Shown here piece by piece: positions 8,881 to 16,442 of a stretch of DNA of 47,064 bases. The notes beneath the pieces are model-generated. The model worked only from the letters and a program-made list of their open reading frames with translations, did not search any database and was not told the DNA's origin. Every line of letters starts with the position of its first letter. The stretch's first letter is position 1. This stretch comes from CAWBNS01 sp964445105 (lineage in GTDB: Bacteria; Chlamydiota; Chlamydiia; Chlamydiales; JAJFMA01). Where the stretch lies: positions 1 to 47,064 of the forward strand of contig CAYUJS010000008.1 in NCBI GenBank assembly GCA_964445105.1, written 5' to 3'. The translations under genes and the position numbers were made by a program.

Positions 8881-9783
8881 GTGGTACATATCCCAGTGTT
8901 GTTGCGGCAGGTCATCGGTGCATTTGCAAATTGCCAACTGCACACTTTTTTAGACGGAACGATTGGCGCGGGCGGTCATGCTGCTGCACTCTTGGAGGCA
9001 TACCCGGAAATTATTCATTACGTAGGCTTAGATCAGGACCCTGCGGCTTTGCTCATGGCTAGCCAAAATCTTGAGCCTTGGAAGCAAAAAATTACTCTAA
9101 AGCGGAATAATTTTGCCGATCTAGATGAAGCGTTAGGAAATGCAAAAGTCGACGGCATCTTGCTTGATATAGGCGTTTCTTCCATGCAGTTAGACACGCC
9201 AGAGCGTGGATTTAGCTTTCGGCACGAAGCTCCATTAGATATGCGCATGGATCCTGAAGGGAGTCTTACGGCCGAAATAGTGGTCAATACATGGACGGAA
9301 AAGGAGCTGGCTCGTCTCTTCAGAGATTTGGGAGAAGAGCCTAATTGGCGCTTGGCCGCGCGGGTCATCGTAGAAGACCGCCCCTTCCATACAACCCTGG
9401 AGCTAGCCGCTCTTTTGAGCCGCACAATCAGGGGCAAGCCAGGCATTCACCCCGCTACGCGCGTCTTTCAAGCACTGCGCATCTGCGTGAACAGCGAGCT
9501 AGAGGTACTTCAGACGGCGCTAAATAAAGCCATCAAGCTGCTCAACCCTGGAGGGCGCATCGCGGTAATCTCGTTCCATAGCCTAGAAGATCGGATCGTG
9601 AAAGAGACCTTTCGAGAATGGGCCTCCGACAAGGTCTCCAACGCAGGAAGGCCTGGGCTTTTTCTGGATAAAACTCCTTTAGCGTCTATATTGACCAAGA
9701 AACCGCTCGAAGCAGACGAGGACGAGCTCTCCTTCAATCCTCGCTCGCGCAGCGCTAAACTCCGTTTGGCAGAAAAGAGGTAG
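8881..9783 (+). CDS. rsmH: 16S rRNA (cytosine1402-N4)-methyltransferase
   Basis: RsmH (MraW) methylates the N4 position of C1402 in the decoding centre of 16S rRNA using S-adenosylmethionine. Visible signatures: HIPVLLRQVI at the N-terminus, the SAM-binding FLDGTIGAGGHAAALLE, GLDQDPAAL, DGILLDIGVSSMQLDTPERG with FSFRHEAPLDMRMD, and the C-terminal GGRIAVISFHSLEDRIVK. The open frame extends back to 8839. GTG at 8881 is preferred because it sits behind AAGGTG and gives the usual family N-terminus (300 residues). It is the first gene of the division/cell-wall cluster, seven bases ahead of ftsL, as in other chlamydiae and most bacteria. Confidence 0.95.
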   Translation: MVHIPVLLRQVIGAFANCQLHTFLDGTIGAGGHAAALLEAYPEIIHYVGLDQDPAALLMASQNLEPWKQKITLKRNNFADLDEALGNAKVDGILLDIGVSSMQLDTPERGFSFRHEAPLDMRMDPEGSLTAEIVVNTWTEKELARLFRDLGEEPNWRLAARVIVEDRPFHTTLELAALLSRTIRGKPGIHPATRVFQALRICVNSELEVLQTALNKAIKLLNPGGRIAVISFHSLEDRIVKETFREWASDKVSNAGRPGLFLDKTPLASILTKKPLEADEDELSFNPRSRSAKLRLAEKR

Positions 9784-9789
9784 AAGCAG

Positions 9790-10050
9790 ATGCTGGCCAG
9801 GCTTTTTTTTTGTCTTGCTGCAGCGGGAGTTGCTTTCTACGCCTACATCGCCCAGCACAACGCGCTGACTGAATTGCGAATGGAGATCCCGAAACTCACC
9901 AAGGAGGTGCGCGCCCTACAGGAAAATAATGATCGTTTGGATTTAGAAATCCGCCGCTACAAAAATCCGGACAACTTACTTAAGCTCTCCTTAGAGCCCG
10001 CTTACACCCACCTACGCTACCCGGCCCAAGAAGAGGTCATCCGTCGATGA
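9790..10050 (+). CDS. ftsL: FtsL-like cell division protein
   Basis: 86 residues. One N-terminal membrane segment (LARLFFCLAAAGVAFYAYIA) is followed by a heptad-type coiled coil (EIPKLTKEVRALQENNDRLD) and a short tail, the standard plan of FtsL/DivIC bitopic division proteins. Sequence conservation in this family is low, so the call rests on size, topology and position between rsmH and ftsI. It overlaps ftsI by four bases (ATGA), which suggests translational coupling. FtsL would hold the septal synthase at the division site, which is notable because chlamydiae lack FtsZ. Confidence 0.75.
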   Translation: MLARLFFCLAAAGVAFYAYIAQHNALTELRMEIPKLTKEVRALQENNDRLDLEIRRYKNPDNLLKLSLEPAYTHLRYPAQEEVIRR

Positions 10051-12023
10051 CGAAGGAAAAGCACCCTTCTAACGACCGCGACCGTCAAAGAGTCTTGTGG
10101 ATAGCTCTGGGGCTTTTCTCTCTTTTTGCTGTTTTAATTATCCAGTATTACGTGGTGCAAATCATAGAAGGAGAAAAATGGAGTAGGGTGGCGCGCAAAC
10201 AGCATTTTTTAGTCGTCAAAGAGCCCTTCGCTCGCGGAACTTTTTACAGCAACCTAATCGTACAGCCCACGCATCTACAAGAAGATGTCCCTTTGGTACA
10301 GGACATACGGAAATTTCATCTCTATGCTGATCCCCAATCTATTTCACCAAATATTCAGCCAGCAATCGCCACTGCTCTGACCCAGCTCTTACAGACCAAT
10401 CGAGAAAAAATCCTCGCCGAGCTACAGAAAAAAAGCCGCAGTCGCAAATTAGCCATGTGGCTAGACAATGAGCAGAAAGAGCAGGTGCTTCAATGGTGGC
10501 AAGCGTTTGCCAAAACACACCGCCTGGCGCGCAATGCGCTTTTTTTTGGCGGCGACTACGAACGCTCATACCCTTGCGGCCATCTACTAGGACAAGTACT
10601 CCAGACGGTTCAGAAAGGGCGAAACGAAACCACAGGCCAGGCCATTCCCACCGGCGGGCTAGAGCTCACTTTTGATCGTTACTTAAAAGGCAAACAGGGC
10701 CAGCGCCGCATCATGCGCTCCCCGCGCAACGCGTTTGAAATCGGCGATGTCATAGAGCCACCAGAAAATGGGGCCGACGTGTACCTGACGATCAACCATG
10801 TATTGCAAGCCATCGCCGAAGAGGAGCTAGAAGCCGGCGTCAAGCGCACGAAGGCCAAAGGGGGCTGGGCCGTTATGATGAATCCGCACAACGGCGAAAT
10901 TCTGGCCCTCGCGCAATACCCATTCTTCGACCCACAAAACTATGCCTACTACTTCAGTGATCCACAGAAGCTCGATGACACGCGCATAAAAGCCGTCACA
11001 GATGCCACAGAGCCAGGCTCGGTCATGAAGCCTATCACGCTGGCTATCGCCCTGCTCGCCAACCAGGAGCTAAAGCGCCGCGGAGAAAAACCATTGATCG
11101 ACCCCGAAGAAAAAATTGCGGTCAGCGATGGGCGGTTCCCGGGCCGCACAAAACCTCTGAAAGATATTTCTCCAGCTCGTTTTTGCAACATGAACATGGG
11201 ACTACAGCGCTCCTCGAATATTTATATGGCTACTCTGATCCAGCGCGTCATGGAACGTTTAGGCGCCGACTGGTATCGTAAAACCCTAGTAGATGTATTC
11301 GGATTTGGCCTAAAAACAGATCTAGAGGTACCGGGGGAAACGTTCGGTGTGATACCAAGGCCGGGTAAATTGCATCCTAACGGCGCGTTGGAGTGGTCGG
11401 GGCCCACTCCTTACTCGCTAGCTATGGGACACAACCTGCAAACCAATAGTATGCAGATGATACGCGCCTACGCGCTCATCGCAAACGGGGGATTCTTTGT
11501 GAAACCGACCCTCATTCGGCAGGTGGTCAAAGGTGATGAAATTCTCGTCAACAATACGGCCCACAAGAAACTCGATCGTCATCTGGACCCGGCCATCTGC
11601 AAGCGAGTGATCGAAGCGATGCGCTACGTCACCAAGTTTAAACGCGCCGATATCCCAGGCTACACCGAGGCGGGCAAAACAGGCACAGCTGAAAAAGCCA
11701 TACAAGGCAGCTATGCGCGCGACCAACATTTGACCACCTTCATCGGCTTTGCGCCTGTACAGCATCCAGCTTTTGTGCTTTTAGTCACTATAGACGATCC
11801 CGAAAGACACAGCTATCCAGGTATCGGGAAAACACACATGGGCTCCTACGCAGCCATGCCAGTCTTCCGTGAGATCGGCAAACGCGCCCTAGCCTATCTA
11901 GGCATAGCCCCAGACGATCCTCACGGATACCCCACTGGCGACCCCAGATACGATCCAGACAAAGCCATCTGGGTAAAAGAATACAAAACCCTTCAGGCAC
12001 TTTTTGAGGAATGGAACAAGTAG
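10047..12023 (+). CDS. ftsI: penicillin-binding protein, septal transpeptidase (FtsI/PBP3)
   Basis: 658 residues, class B PBP that cross-links septal peptidoglycan. An N-terminal membrane anchor (LWIALGLFSLFAVLIIQYYV, about residues 17-36) precedes the PBP dimerisation domain. The transpeptidase motifs are all present: SVMK in TEPGSVMKPITLAIAL (catalytic Ser and Lys), SSN in LQRSSNIYMATLI, and KTGTAEKA. ATGGAPF-like substitution is not seen; instead GWAVMMNPHNGEILALAQYP marks the start of the catalytic domain. It overlaps ftsL at its start and a 44-codon reading frame at its end, then murE follows. With murE and the amidase it forms the chlamydial division-linked peptidoglycan cluster. Confidence 0.95.
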   Translation: MTKEKHPSNDRDRQRVLWIALGLFSLFAVLIIQYYVVQIIEGEKWSRVARKQHFLVVKEPFARGTFYSNLIVQPTHLQEDVPLVQDIRKFHLYADPQSISPNIQPAIATALTQLLQTNREKILAELQKKSRSRKLAMWLDNEQKEQVLQWWQAFAKTHRLARNALFFGGDYERSYPCGHLLGQVLQTVQKGRNETTGQAIPTGGLELTFDRYLKGKQGQRRIMRSPRNAFEIGDVIEPPENGADVYLTINHVLQAIAEEELEAGVKRTKAKGGWAVMMNPHNGEILALAQYPFFDPQNYAYYFSDPQKLDDTRIKAVTDATEPGSVMKPITLAIALLANQELKRRGEKPLIDPEEKIAVSDGRFPGRTKPLKDISPARFCNMNMGLQRSSNIYMATLIQRVMERLGADWYRKTLVDVFGFGLKTDLEVPGETFGVIPRPGKLHPNGALEWSGPTPYSLAMGHNLQTNSMQMIRAYALIANGGFFVKPTLIRQVVKGDEILVNNTAHKKLDRHLDPAICKRVIEAMRYVTKFKRADIPGYTEAGKTGTAEKAIQGSYARDQHLTTFIGFAPVQHPAFVLLVTIDDPERHSYPGIGKTHMGSYAAMPVFREIGKRALAYLGIAPDDPHGYPTGDPRYDPDKAIWVKEYKTLQALFEEWNK

Positions 12024-12145
12024 TAAGACCCACCGATAGTGTACAGTTAGACGAACAGAAACCGCCATTTCGCATCCGGAATCTTGCATTCTGGCTGCTA
12101 TTTTTAATCTTGGCTTTTAATTTCGTTTGCGTCTTTGCAGCTTAG
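12011..12145 (+). CDS. small single-pass membrane peptide overlapping ftsI
   Basis: 44 codons from ATG at 12011 to TAG at 12145, overlapping the last 13 bases of ftsI in another frame. The product has a polar N-terminus (about 24 residues: MEQVVRPTDSVQLDEQK) and then one clear membrane helix NLAFWLLFLILAFNFVCVFA, so it would be an N-in single-pass peptide. GAGGA lies directly before the ATG, closer than ideal for a ribosome binding site, so coupling to ftsI translation is likely if it is made. It fills most of the gap between ftsI and murE. I do not recognise a family. Position suggests a membrane factor of the divisome, which is inference only. Confidence 0.5.
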   Translation: MEQVVRPTDSVQLDEQKPPFRIRNLAFWLLFLILAFNFVCVFAA

Positions 12146-12171
12146 CGTCTAAATTAGCGCCCATGGAACCA

Positions 12172-13641
12172 ATGAAGTTAAAAAAGCTCTTAAAGGACTT
12201 ACCTGAAATTCAGGTAAAGGGCTCACGCGATGTAGAGATTACTGGCATGTGCGCCAACTCACAATGTGTGGCTCCTGGCGACCTATTCATCGCGAAAAGA
12301 GGCGCCTCGTACGATGGCGTGCAGTTTATTTCAGACGCTATATCCGCTGGAGCTACGGCCGTTTTAACCGATATCTACAACCCTTCCATAAAAGTCCCTC
12401 AGCTCATCTATCCCAACGTTACGGCGATGGAAGCGCTGATAGCCGCACGGTTTTACGACCACCCTAGCAATCGATTGTTCACGGTAGGGGTCACAGGGAC
12501 CAACGGTAAAACTACCACAACCTACCTGATCAAACATATGCTTGAGCTACACGGCGATCCTTGCGGCCTCATCGGAACCATCGAGTATGTCGTTGGTCCG
12601 CATCGGCACGAGGCCGACCGCACGACACCAGACGTATGCACAAACCAAAAAATGCTTGCGGAGATGGTCAGGCATGGTTGCAAAGCAGCTTCCATGGAGG
12701 TCACCTCACACGCCCTCGTCCAAGGCCGCACGAATCAAATTCTCTTTGACGTAGTTGTTTTTACAAACCTGACCCAGGATCACCTAGACTATCACGTCAG
12801 CATGAAAGAGTACGCACAAGCTAAAAATCGACTTTTCTGCCGCGCACAAAAGCCAAATGCCCACGCCGTGGTGAATTGCGACGACCCTTGGTTCAAGCAC
12901 GTGTTAGAGGGCGCTCAGCAGCCGCTCCTTACCTTCGGTATTGACCAGCCCGCCGATCTGCGGGCTAGTGCTATCCACTTAAGCCCAAAAGAGACCCACT
13001 TTACGGTACAATACAGGGGCGAATCTGTACGTTTCCGCACGCCTCTGGCCGGTCGACACAACGTTTACAACAGCTTAGCAGTGATCGGTGTAGGCCTATG
13101 TAGAGGGATATCGCTCGCAGAGCTGCTACCCACGCTAGCTACATTTCCAGCAATCCCGGGGCGCTTACAGCTTGTACCCAACGCCTTAGATCTAAATCTG
13201 TATGTTGACTACGCCCACAAACCTGACGCGATGATCAACGTACTGACCACGCTCAGAGAAGCCACCAAAGGGCGCCTCATCGTTGTATTCGGCGCCGGCG
13301 GCGATCGCGACCGTGCCAAACGCCCCTTGATGGGAGCAGCCGCTGAAACTCATGCTGATGTCGCAATCATAACGTCTGATAATCCAAGAAGCGAAAACCC
13401 CCAAGCTATCTGTGCAGAAGTTTGTATCGGCTTCCGCAAAGACGTAAAACCAAGGGTGATTGTGGACAGGCGCGAGGCGATGAAACAGGCAATCCGCATG
13501 GCTACTAGCGACGATGTTGTGCTAATCGCAGGCCGCGGTCATGAACCACGTCAATTTTTTGCACATCATACAGTCGATTTTAATGACGTTGACGTAGCAC
13601 AACAAATTTGCACCGAACTAGCTGAGACCCATCAACTATGA
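12172..13641 (+). CDS. murE: UDP-MurNAc-L-Ala-D-Glu: meso-diaminopimelate ligase
   Basis: Adds meso-diaminopimelate to UDP-MurNAc-dipeptide in the cytoplasmic branch of peptidoglycan synthesis. The N-terminal uridine-binding domain has CVAPGDLFIAKRG; the central ATP-binding domain has GVTGTNGKTTTTYLI; TTPDVC, MEVTSHAL and VVFTNLTQDHLDYH follow; the C-terminal domain has VDYAHKPDAM, FGAGGDRDRAKRPLMG and TSDNPRSENP. The DNPR motif is the established marker for meso-DAP rather than lysine. The frame opens upstream of two candidate ATGs (12163 and 12172); the second has GGAA five bases ahead and gives the usual start, 489 residues. It overlaps the amidase gene by four bases. Confidence 0.95.
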   Translation: MKLKKLLKDLPEIQVKGSRDVEITGMCANSQCVAPGDLFIAKRGASYDGVQFISDAISAGATAVLTDIYNPSIKVPQLIYPNVTAMEALIAARFYDHPSNRLFTVGVTGTNGKTTTTYLIKHMLELHGDPCGLIGTIEYVVGPHRHEADRTTPDVCTNQKMLAEMVRHGCKAASMEVTSHALVQGRTNQILFDVVVFTNLTQDHLDYHVSMKEYAQAKNRLFCRAQKPNAHAVVNCDDPWFKHVLEGAQQPLLTFGIDQPADLRASAIHLSPKETHFTVQYRGESVRFRTPLAGRHNVYNSLAVIGVGLCRGISLAELLPTLATFPAIPGRLQLVPNALDLNLYVDYAHKPDAMINVLTTLREATKGRLIVVFGAGGDRDRAKRPLMGAAAETHADVAIITSDNPRSENPQAICAEVCIGFRKDVKPRVIVDRREAMKQAIRMATSDDVVLIAGRGHEPRQFFAHHTVDFNDVDVAQQICTELAETHQL

Positions 13642-14378
13642 GAACTTTACGATGGGCGGGCTGCGGCCTCCTGCTTCTATTGACTGGTTGCTCGCGCACG
13701 ATCGTCGCCCCTGCCGAACCTTCGCATCTACCACGCAATTATCCGTCTGGCAAAGAGATTCAGCGCGTGATTGCACCCACCCCATTGAAAAAGACCCTAC
13801 CTCTATTGGTAATCATCGATCCCGGCCACGGCGGTAAAGACCCAGGCGCACGCTCGCGCAGTAAGCCGGTCCAAGAAGAAAAACAACTTGCCTTGGCCAC
13901 CGCAAAATTTGTGCAGACTTACCTGCAACAACTCGGCATGCGCACACAACTGACCCGCTCGGGTGACACCTTCCTTGAGTTGACAGAAAGAGTGGCCTTT
14001 GCCAAAAAGGCAAGGGGCGATCTTTTCGTCAGCGTTCACTACAACTCCACTCCAGATCCAGAAACAGCCGCACAGGGCGTAGAGGTATTTTATTATCAAT
14101 CTGATAAGGACACGAAACGCACCTTGCAATCCAAGGCGCTAGGGCAGGAGGTGCTCAAACAGATTCTTTCCCATACCAAAAGTAAATCGCGCGGCCTAAA
14201 GCATGGAAACTATCATGTGATTCGCGAGACAGGCATGCCCTCTATTTTAGTCGAAGGCGGATTCCTCAATAATGCACAGGAAGCCGCGCGGATCAGACAA
14301 ACAAGCTTTCAGAAAGAGCTTGCCTGGGGCATCGCTAGGGGCATCGTCGATTACACAACTCATCAGCAAAAAAAATAA
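13638..14378 (+). CDS. amiA: N-acetylmuramoyl-L-alanine amidase, lipoprotein
   Basis: 246 residues. The N-terminus is a lipoprotein signal with lipobox LTGC (LLLLLTGCSR), so the enzyme should be membrane-anchored in the periplasm. The Amidase_3 zinc fold is seen in VIIDPGHGGKDPGA (first His), the glutamate-containing segment around SKPVQEEKQLAL, DLFVSVHYNS (second His) and ILVEGGFLNNAQEA (catalytic Glu). It cleaves the bond between MurNAc and the stem peptide, needed for remodelling of the septal peptidoglycan ring. It is the last gene of the cluster, overlapping murE (ATGA). The Chlamydia orthologue amiA sits at the same place after murE. Confidence 0.92.
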   Translation: MRTLRWAGCGLLLLLTGCSRTIVAPAEPSHLPRNYPSGKEIQRVIAPTPLKKTLPLLVIIDPGHGGKDPGARSRSKPVQEEKQLALATAKFVQTYLQQLGMRTQLTRSGDTFLELTERVAFAKKARGDLFVSVHYNSTPDPETAAQGVEVFYYQSDKDTKRTLQSKALGQEVLKQILSHTKSKSRGLKHGNYHVIRETGMPSILVEGGFLNNAQEAARIRQTSFQKELAWGIARGIVDYTTHQQKK

Positions 14379-14382
14379 AGAT

Positions 14383-14456
14383 TGTCCCCGGCGCGATTCG
14401 AACGCGCGGCCTGTTGCTTAGGAGGCAACCGCTCTATCCAGCTGAGCTACGGGAAC
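14383..14456 (-). tRNA. tRNA-Arg (anticodon CCU)
   Basis: The minus strand folds as a full cloverleaf of 74 nt: acceptor GTTCCCG pairs with CGGGGAC (one G-T pair), the D arm is GCTCAGCTGGATAGAGC, the anticodon arm GTTGC-CTCCTAA-GCAAC gives anticodon CCT, and the T arm is GCGCG-TTCGAAT-CGCGC. The discriminator is A and CCA is not encoded. It decodes AGG. It is convergent with the amidase gene, five bases past its stop codon. Confidence 0.97.
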
Positions 14457-14596
14457 AAGGAACCAACACGGTAGCCTATCGAACACTTTCGTTCAAACTC
14501 TATTGACAGCCCCGCCCAGTGCACAGAAAATTAGAATAATTTTTTGCCTACCCATCACGCCTCAGGCTATATAGGCAAGATGAGCCGAATAGCTTC

Positions 14597-14971
14597 ATGG
14601 GCGAGCCTGGAAGACTTTTTGGCGCTATCTCTTCTTATCAATGGCTTTGTTGGATGGCACACCTTCCGTCGAACGGCCTCCTTTCGCGTCGCGGTATTCT
14701 CTCCGAAGGTGCAAATCTTATTTTGCAAGCTCAAGCTTTACTTGGGAAAAATTTTTCAGCACTAAATGGGCTATTGCGCGCGTATCGCTTGAGGGGACAG
14801 AACAAGCCACTGGCACATAAGAAAACTCGCTGCACGGGCGTACCTCTGGTGGTGGAAAGAAACGGGAAGATCGTCGAAATTCTGCCCAAGTACAAGTACG
14901 TCCGCGTACCCATCAAGAAAGCAAAAAAGCTAGCAAAAAAAACGGCTCTTCTTGAAGAATCTGAAGCCTAA
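14597..14971 (+). CDS. small basic protein of unknown function
   Basis: 124 residues, not recognised. The first 60 residues are mixed hydrophobic (LLSRRGILSEGANLILQAQ), and the second half is strongly basic with GVPLVVERNGKIVEI and a tail rich in lysine (VPIKKAKKLAKKTALLEES). An earlier start is not open, and no good ribosome binding site precedes the ATG; an internal ATG at residue 20 is possible. In Chlamydia the histone-like himD/ihfA follows amiA, but the characteristic HU/IHF motifs are absent, so I do not call it that. It sits 64 bp upstream of glmM on the same strand. Confidence 0.5.
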   Translation: MGEPGRLFGAISSYQWLCWMAHLPSNGLLSRRGILSEGANLILQAQALLGKNFSALNGLLRAYRLRGQNKPLAHKKTRCTGVPLVVERNGKIVEILPKYKYVRVPIKKAKKLAKKTALLEESEA

Positions 14972-15034
14972 ATTGAATATAAAATAGCATTCCCTGTACA
15001 CTATAGGGCATTTTCACCCGCTCGGAGTACACCA

Positions 15035-16441
15035 ATGACTTCCCATCCGCCCGCACAGGCAGCTCCTGAAACGGCCTCCAAAAATGCGCCAAAACTATTT
15101 GGAACCGATGGGGTGCGCGGGCGCGCAAACTGCCCCCCCATGACGGTAGAAACAGCCCTCGCGCTGGGTCGCGCGGCTGGCAAACTGTTTCGCCAGCACA
15201 GCGGTAAGCACCGTGTTGTCGTTGGCAAAGATACCCGTCTTTCCTGTTACATGTTTGAAAACGCCTTGATTGCTGGACTTTGCAGTATGGGCGTCGATAC
15301 GCTCATGGTTGGCCCTCTGCCCACGCCAGGCATTGCCTTCATTACGCGCGCCTACCGCGCAGATGCTGGCGTTATGGTCTCCGCTTCACACAACCTCTTC
15401 CACGACAATGGTATTAAATTTTTTGATTCAGAAGGTTTTAAACTGCCCGACGAGTGGGAGCGCCAAATGGAGGCTGTAGTGGCGGCTAACGACTTTTCAG
15501 GGTGCCTGCCCCCCGACGACCAGATCGGCAAAAACACGCGCGTAGCCGACGCTGATGGCCGCTACATTGAGTTCGCAAAAGCGACCTTCACGAGGAAAAA
15601 ATCGCTTAAAAATATTCGTATCGCCCTCGACTGTGCCAACGGCGCCGCCTGGCGAGTGGCTCCTCTCATCTTTCGTGAATTAGACGCAGAGGTGTTCGTC
15701 TACGGTGCTAGTCCGGACGGCACCAATATCAACGCTCAGTGCGGATCTCTCTATCCGGCGCTGATCCAAAAGGCGGTCATCGAGCATAAGGCCGATGTAG
15801 GAATTGCCCTGGATGGCGATGCCGACCGCGTCATCATGGTCGACGAAAATGCACAAATCGTCGACGGTGATACCCTCTTAGCGATCTGCGCACGGGATAT
15901 GAAACAACGCGGAGTTTTGACACATAACACCGTCGTCGGCACAGTCATGAGCAATTTTGGATTCTTGAAAGCGATGGAAAAGCTCGAGATCGAGGTGATC
16001 AAAGCCGAGGTTGGCGATCGTTACGTCATCCAAGAAATGTTGAGCAATGGCCTTAACCTAGGGGGAGAGCAGAGCGGTCACTTAATCTTTCTTGACCACA
16101 ACACAACTGGCGATGGCTTGGTAGCTGCCTTGCAGGTACTGCGCATCATGGTAGAAACAGAATCGCGCCTCTCAGACTTAGCGGCCGTGATCCGTAAGTA
16201 TCCTCAGGCGTTACTAAATATCAAAGTAGCTAGTAAACCTACTCTAGACACCCTGAAAAACGTAACGCAAACGATTAGCCAAGTGAGAGAGAAGCTGGGC
16301 GATAGCGGACGCGTACTGGTACGTTATTCTGGAACTGAAGCGGTCTGCCGCGTCATGGTCGAGGGCCCCAAACAGGCCCAGGTAAAGGCTTTTGCAGAAG
16401 AAATTGGCCATGTCATACGTGCCGAAATAGGATTGGTTTAA
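15035..16441 (+). CDS. glmM: phosphoglucosamine mutase
   Basis: 468 residues. Converts glucosamine-6-phosphate to glucosamine-1-phosphate on the way to UDP-GlcNAc. The N-terminus has KLFGTDGVRGRANCPPMT; the phosphoserine loop is GVMVSASHNLFHDNGIKFF (catalytic Ser in SASHN); the metal-binding loop is LDGDADRVIM; the sugar-binding loop is NLGGEQSGHLI; and the phosphate-binding loop is VRYSGTEAVCRVMVEG. All four functional loops are present, so the enzyme should be active. glmS starts one base after its stop, so the two successive steps of the pathway are co-transcribed, as in Chlamydia. Confidence 0.96.
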   Translation: MTSHPPAQAAPETASKNAPKLFGTDGVRGRANCPPMTVETALALGRAAGKLFRQHSGKHRVVVGKDTRLSCYMFENALIAGLCSMGVDTLMVGPLPTPGIAFITRAYRADAGVMVSASHNLFHDNGIKFFDSEGFKLPDEWERQMEAVVAANDFSGCLPPDDQIGKNTRVADADGRYIEFAKATFTRKKSLKNIRIALDCANGAAWRVAPLIFRELDAEVFVYGASPDGTNINAQCGSLYPALIQKAVIEHKADVGIALDGDADRVIMVDENAQIVDGDTLLAICARDMKQRGVLTHNTVVGTVMSNFGFLKAMEKLEIEVIKAEVGDRYVIQEMLSNGLNLGGEQSGHLIFLDHNTTGDGLVAALQVLRIMVETESRLSDLAAVIRKYPQALLNIKVASKPTLDTLKNVTQTISQVREKLGDSGRVLVRYSGTEAVCRVMVEGPKQAQVKAFAEEIGHVIRAEIGLV

Positions 16442-16442
16442 C

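Noticed and set aside
9033..9446. 137-codon minus-strand frame
   Set aside because: It is a shadow within rsmH; the composition follows the rsmH codons and no family is recognisable.
14597..14971. HU/IHF-type histone-like protein, expected here from Chlamydia gene order
   Set aside because: The characteristic DNA-binding arm motif and the length do not fit, so it is left as unknown.
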